Positions 1 to 4,508 of a DNA stretch of 5,207 bases are shown here, piece after piece (positions within the stretch are counted from its first letter, which is position 1; each line of letters opens with the position of its first letter). The position numbers were made by a program, and so were the translations under genes. The notes under the pieces are model-generated. The model was not told the DNA's origin. It did no database searches and saw nothing but the letters and a program-made list of their open reading frames with translations. The DNA is from Rhodobacterales bacterium UBA3089 (GTDB lineage: Bacteria; Pseudomonadota; Alphaproteobacteria; Rhodobacterales; Rhodobacteraceae): NCBI GenBank assembly GCA_002367255.1, contig DFBD01000042.1:342-5548 (forward strand). The letters are read 5' to 3'.

Positions 1-893
1 GTGCTTTGCTGATAGGCAATGCTGGTAAAGCCAATCCCGTTGGGATCGGAACTTACGGCACGAACCAGATTGATGTCATCGGTAAACGTGGTTGCGCTCG
101 CGGCGAAACGCGCGTTATTCGTGTTCATGACCATTGCGTTGAAATCGGCAGCACTGCCAGATTCATCATCGCGGCGATAAACATTAATTGGCGCATTACT
201 TCCGCCCAGTTGCGACCAGTTTGTTATCTGGCCCGCGAATACCTGCGATAATTCCCGCACGCTTAAAGTCGGGATAGTGTTTTCAGGCGGTACAATCACG
301 ATCAACCCGTCCAGAGCTGCCACAAGCTGAAATTTTCCGTCCGTCAAATCCCCGAGCCCCGAGTTGGAAAACGCCCCTAACTCGGCAGAAGTGATGGCGC
401 GCGAGGACAACGCGATTTCTGATTTGCCTTGCAGAAGCGATGCAAACGCCGCTTGCGACCCCAGAGTATGCACCTCTACGTCCGCAAAAAGCTCACCGTC
501 AGGCAGGGAAAATATATAGGGTTGTACAGGCACGTCACCCAAGGATGTTGGTGCCTCCGCTGTCAACCGCAGCCCAAATGAACCACTGAAATCCTGAAAC
601 AGGCTAGGCATCAAAATTTGCGCTAGCGTACTGGCCCCGGCAAGGCGAAAATCCGAGTTCACAATTATTGGGCAAAATTCACCCTCGCAAATCACTTCCG
701 AAGCCGAAACCGAGAACTCTCCTAGCGAAACATTAAGAGTGTAAGTATCCCCGTCAAAGGACACCAGTTCGCCCGTCATCGCAACACTGCCGTCCAATGA
801 CCTAAGTGTCACCTCCTCCGCACTTGCGGGTGCAACTGACAGGCACGCCATCAATGCCCCAAAAAGTGGTATAGTTTTCAACCTCAAATGCAT
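1..893 (-). CDS. PstS-like periplasmic substrate-binding protein (C-terminus beyond left edge)
   Basis: The reading frame is open for 297 codons from the ATG at 893 to the window edge, so only the N-terminal part is visible. Residues 1-25 form a signal peptide: basic start (MHLRLK), hydrophobic core, and an A-S-A-like cleavage site before EEV. Residues about 28-76 are a small beta-rich stretch with two cysteines, C69 and C74 (CEGEFC). From about residue 83 the sequence looks like the phosphate-binding-protein fold: GASTLAQIL near 87, SEIALSSRAIT near 158-168, VFAGQITNWSQLGG at 218-231 and RRDDESGS at 240-247, matching the PstS 'GKITNW...R.DGSGT' blocks. From memory of the family, roseobacter proteins of this type often end in an OmpA-like peptidoglycan-binding domain; that part is not visible. 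The start at 893 is chosen because an AGAAGGA ribosome binding site lies 7 nt upstream; the ATG at 900 is in another frame and abuts that site. Phosphate binding is inferred; a general anion-sensing or envelope role is equally possible. Confidence 0.85.
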   Translation of the reverse strand, partial: MHLRLKTIPLFGALMACLSVAPASAEEVTLRSLDGSVAMTGELVSFDGDTYTLNVSLGEFSVSASEVICEGEFCPIIVNSDFRLAGASTLAQILMPSLFQDFSGSFGLRLTAEAPTSLGDVPVQPYIFSLPDGELFADVEVHTLGSQAAFASLLQGKSEIALSSRAITSAELGAFSNSGLGDLTDGKFQLVAALDGLIVIVPPENTIPTLSVRELSQVFAGQITNWSQLGGSNAPINVYRRDDESGSAADFNAMVMNTNNARFAASATTFTDDINLVRAVSSDPNGIGFTSIAYQQS

Positions 894-900
894 GCGTCAT

Positions 901-907
901 TCCTTCT
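901..907 (-). promoter_or_regulatory. Ribosome binding site of the PstS-like gene
   Basis: The minus strand reads AGAAGGA, 7 nt before the ATG at 893. It decides between two close ATGs: the one at 900 would directly abut this site and opens a different frame, whereas the one at 893 leads into a proper signal peptide. Confidence 0.75.
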
Positions 908-1000
908 TGCTATCATTCTAGCCGGAAGAAGTTGGTCTCACAGGAGATGCGTATTGTTAGGCTGCTTTCCCAGAGATACTCTCCGGAACTGGTACGAAAG

Positions 1001-1042
1001 TTAAGTTACGGGTTTCACGTTCGTTTTTCAACTTAAACCCGT
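1001..1042 (-). promoter_or_regulatory. Interlocked inverted repeats over a candidate promoter of the PstS-like gene
   Basis: Two inverted repeats overlap here. ACGGGTTT (1008-1015) is the reverse complement of AAACCCGT (1035-1042), and TTAAGTT (1001-1007) is the reverse complement of AACTTAA (1030-1036). On the minus strand a possible sigma-70 promoter lies within them: TTGAAA at 1031-1026, a 17-nt spacer, then TAACTT at 1008-1003. The -35 is good (5 of 6) and the -10 is poor (3 of 6). Transcription from it would leave a leader of roughly 100 nt before the ATG at 893. The repeat arms would flank or cover the -35 and -10, as expected for an operator, but the arms could also be a coincidence in AT-richer intergenic DNA. 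Confidence 0.3.
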
Positions 1043-1100
1043 GATTTGCGAAAATATCTTTAACAATTGAAAATTTAGTTATGCCATATCAAGTAATTTC

Positions 1101-1119
1101 AGTGGTTTGGCAAACCGCT
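1101..1119 (-). terminator. Small hairpin 56 nt past the tetR stop, possible weak terminator
   Basis: The arms AGTGGTTTG and CAAACCGCT pair over about eight positions, with one G-T wobble and a very short loop. It lies where a tetR transcript would be expected to end. On the minus strand the hairpin is followed by GAAATTACTT rather than a run of T, so it does not meet the usual intrinsic-terminator pattern. It could instead be a processing or stability hairpin, or nothing. Confidence 0.25.
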
Positions 1120-1174
1120 GTGTTTCCAGTTTCACCACCATGATGACCTGTCTCTGTTTCGCAAATACTGTCGC

Positions 1175-1774
1175 TCAACGCTTGGCGCCAGCAGCTGACA
1201 ACACCATGTCCAGATAGATATCCTCGACCATATCCAGCGACAACCGCCCCTCGCCACGATACCATGTGTTCATACCTGTCAGCATGGCGATAATCGCAAA
1301 GGTGGCGACTTTGGTATCGACTAATTTGAAAGTTCCATCTGCCTGTCCGTCACTAAGGATGTCGTGCAAAATCGCCTCGTATGTGCGCCGGGCAGACTGG
1401 ATCACCTCAAAGTTCTCAGGAGTAAGATTTCGCAGTTCCATATAGGAAATGAACACCTCGTCCGCGCGGGGTAAATGGAAACGGATATGGAACCGTACAA
1501 AGCATTTCAGCCGCTCGATTGGGGTGATCGCATGGGGCTGGGCGCGCCCCTCCCATGCTTGCAGAATGTCCTGCATATGTTCGTCCATAAGATCGAACAG
1601 CAGCGCCTGTTTATCCGGCGTATAAAGATAGAGCGCGCCCGCCTGCACCCCGACTTCGCGTGCGATCTGGCGCATGGAAACAGCGGCGTAGCCATTCTTG
1701 GCAAACAAAACCGTCGCTGCTTTACGCAGCTCTTTTGCTGTTTTTTCGCCGTTAGAACCTGATTTTCTGGCCAT
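1175..1774 (-). CDS. TetR/AcrR-family transcriptional repressor (KstR2-like C-terminal domain)
   Basis: A protein of 199 residues, the usual TetR length. The N-terminal DNA-binding domain spans about residues 10-60, with the helix-turn-helix in SMRQIAREVGVQAGALYLY (33-51) followed by the characteristic TPDKQALL (52-59). The ligand-binding half, about 84-195, contains ELRNLTPEN (113-121) and WYRGEGRLSLDMVEDIY (171-187), a pattern I associate with the KstR2-like TetR C-terminal family, whose studied members respond to acyl-CoA esters; the ligand here is inferred. The ATG at 1774 is preferred; a GTG directly before it (1777) is an alternative that adds one residue. A GGCGGGA-type ribosome binding site lies just upstream. 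It follows phaC on the same strand after 131 nt, and a TGAACG-GG-CGTTCA dyad 30 nt before the start suggests autorepression. It is not the PHA regulator PhaR, which is a different protein family. Confidence 0.93.
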   Translation of the reverse strand: MARKSGSNGEKTAKELRKAATVLFAKNGYAAVSMRQIAREVGVQAGALYLYTPDKQALLFDLMDEHMQDILQAWEGRAQPHAITPIERLKCFVRFHIRFHLPRADEVFISYMELRNLTPENFEVIQSARRTYEAILHDILSDGQADGTFKLVDTKVATFAIIAMLTGMNTWYRGEGRLSLDMVEDIYLDMVLSAAGAKR

Positions 1775-1803
1775 CACCGTCCCGCCTTTTCGGACACGTT
1801 AAC

Positions 1804-1817
1804 TGAACGGGCGTTCA
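1804..1817. promoter_or_regulatory. TetR-type operator candidate, TGAACG-GG-CGTTCA
   Basis: A perfect 6-bp inverted repeat with a 2-bp spacer, TGAACGGGCGTTCA, lies 30 nt upstream of the tetR ATG. Its size, spacing and location are those of many self-regulating TetR-family operators. By inspection I found no second copy in the window, so any further targets of this repressor would lie elsewhere. Confidence 0.6.
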
Positions 1818-1838
1818 AATGAAAGGGTGCGCCGCAAA

Positions 1839-1872
1839 CCTTAAACTATTAAACCGGTTTAATGATTTAAGG
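1839..1872. promoter_or_regulatory. 34-bp near-palindrome between phaC and tetR
   Basis: The core ATTAAACCGGTTTAAT (1848-1863) is a perfect 16-bp palindrome. After two mismatched pairs on each side the symmetry resumes with CCTTAAA (1839-1845) against TTTAAGG (1866-1872), so 30 of 34 bases are in matching pairs. It starts 34 nt past the phaC stop and lies upstream of tetR. It could be a second operator, for the TetR protein or another dimeric regulator, or a hairpin at the 3' end of phaC mRNA. As an intrinsic terminator it is atypical: the stem is AT-rich and no T-run follows. Confidence 0.5.
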
Positions 1873-1905
1873 GCTATAGCGAATATCAGGCGCTAATCCA
1901 TCAGA

Positions 1906-3723
1906 TTACCGTTGATCAAACCTCAGTTTTACAAAAGCCCCGGGCGCATCTTCCAACACGCCACCAACAGCCCCGGCGACACGCGCAGGAACCAACTTGC
2001 CAGACTTGCGTTTCAACCATTCATCCCAGTCCAGCCACCAGCTGCCTGCGGTTTCATCCGCATTCTCCAGCCAACCAGCCAGTGTATCGGGCGACATATC
2101 CTTATTTGTCCAATACTGGTATTTTCCCGCTGCCGGAGGGTTCACAACCCCCGCGATATGGCCAGACCCTGCCAGCACAAACCGCACGTCCGCCGACACC
2201 ATTCCCCGCGCACCGCCGTAAACCGAGGCAGCAGGGGCGATGTGATCCTCCTTCGCCGCAACATGGTAAACGGGCACCTTGATGTCGGCCAGACGAATGG
2301 GCGCACCGTCAACCTCCAGCAAATTCCTAAACAACTTATTCTGCGTATAAAATTGTTCCAGATAGAAGTGATGCACCTTGGCGGGCATCGCCGTGGAATC
2401 CGCATTCCAGTACAACAAATCAAACGGCACAGGTGCCTTGCCCAGCATGTAATTGCTGACCACATACGACCAGATCAGATCGCTGGACCGCAGCATATTG
2501 AACGCCGAAGCCATCGTCTGCGCGGGTAAAAATCCCTTTTCCATCTGCTCGTCGACCATGGTGATAGTCTTGTCATCCACGAAAACCTGAAGATCCCCGG
2601 CGTCTTCGAAATCCACCAGCGAGGTAAAAAACGTGGTCGAGGCAATTCGCTTGTCACCATCGCGATTAAGCGCCGCCGTCAAAGTCGCGGCCATCGTGCC
2701 GCCAATGCAATAACTGGCAATATGCGTCTGCTTTTGCCCCGTCTCGGCCAGCACACGGTCAATCGCATCGGACGCGCCTTGCATGTAAGACGCCCACGTC
2801 TCGTCCTTCTGGGCTTCGTCAGGGTTCACCCATGAAATGATGAACACGGTATAGCCTTGCTCCACCAGCCACTTCATCATCGACTTCTTTTCGTTCAGAT
2901 CGAGGATGTAGTATTTGTTAATCCACGGCGGGATCATCAGCAGCGGCTTGGAATACACCTCCTCCGTCAGGGGCGAATACTGGATCAGTTGCAGGATGTT
3001 ATTCTGCCAGATCACCTTGCCTTCCGTCATCGCCATATTGCGGCCAACCGCGAAGGCGTCCATGTCTGTCTGGCGGATCAGCAGCTTGCCTTTGCCGCGC
3101 TCCATATCGGCCAACATCATCTTCAGACCCCGGACCAGGTTCTGCCCCTTTTCCGCTGTCGTTGCCTCCAGCACCTCCGGATTTAATGCCGCGAAATTCG
3201 CCGGGCTCATCGCTTCGACAAAGTTGCGCGCATAAAATTCGGCCTTCTTGCGGTCCTTTGGGTCCATGTCCGCGGCGTGTACCGTATTTTGCACCCATCC
3301 AGCCGTCAGCAGATAGGATTGCTTGATATACTCGAACACCGCATTATCCGACCACTCGTCATGCTTGAAACGTTTGCCTTCAGGCGGAAGATTCGGCATT
3401 TCGACGTCTTCCGCCGCCTCGCCCCCCATCCATTTCATCATGGCATGTTGCCAAAGGCGGCCCTGCGCCTCCCAATATTTTTGCGTCGTCTCTGCCAGCT
3501 TCTGTGGATCGGACCACAAAGCTGTCATCAACTCCGTAAACGCGGGCATGGCGTTCATGGGGTCAGGATTCGGTGAATGGTGTTCGTCGGCCTCGGATTC
3601 CAGAAACTTTTCCCAGATTTCCTGAGAAATCTCGAAAACCTCGCGCATATTGCCAGCAAACTCCTGACGATCACGCACGATATGTTCAAAGTCACCGGTA
3701 TCTTGAAAAGTTTTGTCACTCAT
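1906..3723 (-). CDS. phaC: Class I poly(3-hydroxyalkanoate) synthase PhaC
   Basis: This enzyme polymerises (R)-3-hydroxyacyl-CoA, typically 3-hydroxybutyryl-CoA, into the storage polyester on the surface of cytoplasmic granules. Its 605 residues fit class I synthases. A helical N-terminal region is followed by the PhaC N-terminal domain (about 120-290, with QYSPLTEEVYSKPLLMIPPWINKYYILDL at 248-276 inclusive as a family hallmark) and an alpha/beta-hydrolase catalytic domain. The expected triad is visible: nucleophile C339 in SYCIGG, D493 in KEDHIAP and H522 in GSGHIAGVVNPP. SWVNPD (297-302) and the conserved Trp in LIWSYVV (W418) also fit. The lipase-like box begins with Ser337 where Gly is usual. 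The start is firm: the in-frame codon two before the ATG is TGA. No phaP, phaR, phaZ, phaA or phaB is adjacent. tetR lies downstream, and a divergent operon starts on the other side. Confidence 0.96.
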   Translation of the reverse strand: MSDKTFQDTGDFEHIVRDRQEFAGNMREVFEISQEIWEKFLESEADEHHSPNPDPMNAMPAFTELMTALWSDPQKLAETTQKYWEAQGRLWQHAMMKWMGGEAAEDVEMPNLPPEGKRFKHDEWSDNAVFEYIKQSYLLTAGWVQNTVHAADMDPKDRKKAEFYARNFVEAMSPANFAALNPEVLEATTAEKGQNLVRGLKMMLADMERGKGKLLIRQTDMDAFAVGRNMAMTEGKVIWQNNILQLIQYSPLTEEVYSKPLLMIPPWINKYYILDLNEKKSMMKWLVEQGYTVFIISWVNPDEAQKDETWASYMQGASDAIDRVLAETGQKQTHIASYCIGGTMAATLTAALNRDGDKRIASTTFFTSLVDFEDAGDLQVFVDDKTITMVDEQMEKGFLPAQTMASAFNMLRSSDLIWSYVVSNYMLGKAPVPFDLLYWNADSTAMPAKVHHFYLEQFYTQNKLFRNLLEVDGAPIRLADIKVPVYHVAAKEDHIAPAASVYGGARGMVSADVRFVLAGSGHIAGVVNPPAAGKYQYWTNKDMSPDTLAGWLENADETAGSWWLDWDEWLKRKSGKLVPARVAGAVGGVLEDAPGAFVKLRFDQR

Positions 3724-3748
3724 AGCTCAAATCCATTACGCCCACCTT
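3716..3748 (-). promoter_or_regulatory. Shine-Dalgarno plus six-codon minicistron overlapping the phaC start
   Basis: On the minus strand the best ribosome binding site before phaC is AAGGTGG (3748-3742), but it sits 18 nt from the phaC ATG, too far for direct use. It is 5 nt from another ATG at 3736 that opens the frame MDLSYE and stops at TGA 3718-3716, just inside phaC. The phaC ATG (3723) therefore lies within this mini-ORF in another frame. This arrangement would permit termination-reinitiation coupling. The phaC ATG itself has only a weak GGA 8 nt upstream. Whether the peptide is made is not shown by the sequence. Confidence 0.35.
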
Positions 3749-3778
3749 GCTTGCGCGGGCTTCCAGCGTTAACTATGG

Positions 3779-3806
3779 CGTATATTGTCGGAAATTTCCA
3801 AGACAA
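3779..3806 (-). promoter_or_regulatory. Candidate phaC promoter with palindrome in its spacer
   Basis: On the minus strand TTGTCT (3806-3801) and TATACG (3784-3779), separated by 16 nt, form a plausible sigma-70 promoter about 50 nt upstream of phaC; each hexamer matches 4 of 6 consensus bases. The spacer contains the perfect palindrome GGAAATTTCC (3790-3799), flanked by TTGTC (3785-3789) and GACAA (3802-3806), making a slightly asymmetric dyad. A regulator bound here would block phaC and possibly also the divergent operon, for which TATATT (3781-3786) is a possible -10 without a clear -35. Confidence 0.35.
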
Positions 3807-3857
3807 CTTTGCAACGGGCCATAAATGCGAGACACCAAAGATATGCTGCGCTGCGCT

Positions 3858-4169
3858 ATGCCCAAATACAGACCCTTGGCTGTTGGTGCAATTTTGCTGC
3901 TGTCAACAGCGGCCTGCGGGTGGGATGATGCCCTTGACGAGCATGATCTTTCGCCCTCGGATTACGCTATCGAGCGTGGGTATCCGGCTTTACTGCCAAC
4001 CTCGGCCTTCCGCATTGCGGATTACGCGGTCCCCGACCCGTCAAACCTGATCGCCCGCCTCGCCATGCTGAAACGTAAAGTCTCCGCCCTGCGCGGACCT
4101 GTGCTATCATCAAGCGATCGCGCCCGCCTCGAAGCTGCCGTGAAACGCACCGCCTCAACACAAGGATAA
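3858..4169 (+). CDS. Small lipoprotein of unknown function
   Basis: A protein of 103 residues with a lipoprotein signal: MPKYRPLAVGAILLLSTAAC, where basic residues are followed by a hydrophobic run and a TAAC lipobox, so C20 is the predicted lipidated residue. The following residue is Gly, so there is no Asp +2 inner-membrane retention signal as defined in E. coli. The mature part is acidic at first (DDALDEHDL), then has YPALLP (about residues 42-47) and a helical, charged C-terminal half (about 63-98). I do not know a function. In-frame ATGs at 3825 and 3843 are alternative starts; none of the three has a strong Shine-Dalgarno. 3858 is chosen because it gives the most typical signal-peptide n-region. 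It is the first gene of a tight operon: its TAA lies 5 nt before the rraB-like ATG, and that gene's ribosome binding site is inside its last codons. Confidence 0.75.
   Translation: MPKYRPLAVGAILLLSTAACGWDDALDEHDLSPSDYAIERGYPALLPTSAFRIADYAVPDPSNLIARLAMLKRKVSALRGPVLSSSDRARLEAAVKRTASTQG
4162..4166 (+). promoter_or_regulatory. Ribosome binding site of the rraB-like gene
   Basis: AAGGA ends 8 nt before the ATG at 4175 and lies within the final codons of the lipoprotein gene, so translation of the two is likely linked. Confidence 0.75.
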
Positions 4170-4174
4170 AACGA

Positions 4175-4504
4175 ATGTCAGATGAATGGGATTGGGAACT
4201 GCAACAGAACCAGACGGCCTATACGGTCGCCGAGCTGATAAAGCAGAACCCCGGATTAGATGGTGCGAATATCGCGTTGGATATGGAATTCGAACAAGGC
4301 GAAGGCGCTGATGCTGCGGCATTTGAAAAAGCCCTGCGTACCTTCGGGTATGGCGTCATAGTTTCCGCCGAGGGGGCAATTCAGGCCTCTATCTCAGATA
4401 TTCCCTTTACATTCGCGTCCATCTGGACCCATGAAGAGCGCACAACAAAAATGGCCCTAAGTCGCGGTTTCGAGCCCGACGGATGGGGTTTCTGGGAGCC
4501 TTGA
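4175..4504 (+). CDS. rraB: RraB-family regulator of ribonuclease E
   Basis: A cytoplasmic protein of 109 residues without signal peptide or membrane segment. It aligns by eye with E. coli RraB: AELIKQNPGLDGANIALDMEFEQ... corresponds to the [20 protein letters not shown] block, FEKALRTFGYGV (50-61) to EKAAVEAFKLGYEV, and PDGWGFWE (101-108) to the C-terminal YDGWGTYFE signature. In E. coli RraB binds RNase E and inhibits mRNA decay; the same role here is inferred. The long acidic tail of the E. coli protein is absent, as the sequence ends right after the DGWG motif. The start has a good AAGGA site. It lies 5 nt after the lipoprotein gene and 4 nt before hom, so all three are probably on one transcript. 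Similarity is moderate, so a related non-RNase-E-binding function is possible. Confidence 0.72.
   Translation: MSDEWDWELQQNQTAYTVAELIKQNPGLDGANIALDMEFEQGEGADAAAFEKALRTFGYGVIVSAEGAIQASISDIPFTFASIWTHEERTTKMALSRGFEPDGWGFWEP
4494..4498 (+). promoter_or_regulatory. Ribosome binding site of hom
   Basis: GGGAG lies inside the last codons of the rraB-like gene, 10 nt before the hom ATG. A nearer GAG at 4503-4505 is too close to be the main site. Confidence 0.6.
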
Positions 4505-4508
4505 GAAT

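Larger units (their letters stand above)
894..1174. other. Non-coding gap between tetR and the PstS-like gene
   Basis: These 281 bases carry no convincing gene on either strand and are more AT-rich than the flanking coding DNA. They hold the ribosome binding site at 901-907, the interlocked repeats at 1001-1042 and a hairpin at 1101-1119. I see no tRNA or recognisable riboswitch. The stretch between 1043 and 1100 is AT-rich with no structure I can name. Confidence 0.6.

Noticed and set aside
6..251. 81-codon plus-strand ORF opposite the PstS-like gene
   Set aside because: The minus-strand frame carries the signal peptide and binding-protein motifs throughout; the plus frame is its shadow.
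894..1174. Possible small RNA gene in the tetR-downstream gap
   Set aside because: There are inverted repeats, but no convincing promoter-plus-terminator pair for an independent transcript could be seen.
1912..2529. 205-codon plus-strand ORF antisense to the 3' part of phaC
   Set aside because: A mirror frame of a real GC-rich gene: rich in His, Arg and Pro, with no domain and no ribosome binding site of note.
3843..3861. TGC-rich stretch (ATGCTGCGCTGCGCTATGC) considered as a binding site for the PHA regulator PhaR
   Set aside because: PhaR sites are described as TGC-rich, but this stretch is at or within the start of the lipoprotein gene, far on the wrong side of the phaC promoter candidate, and has no clear symmetry; too weak to call.
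3577..4050. 157-codon plus-strand ORF running from inside phaC across the divergent region into the lipoprotein gene
   Set aside because: It overlaps the opposite strand of phaC and the lipoprotein gene in another frame, and its composition (many Pro, Cys, Arg) looks like a chance frame with no recognisable domain.
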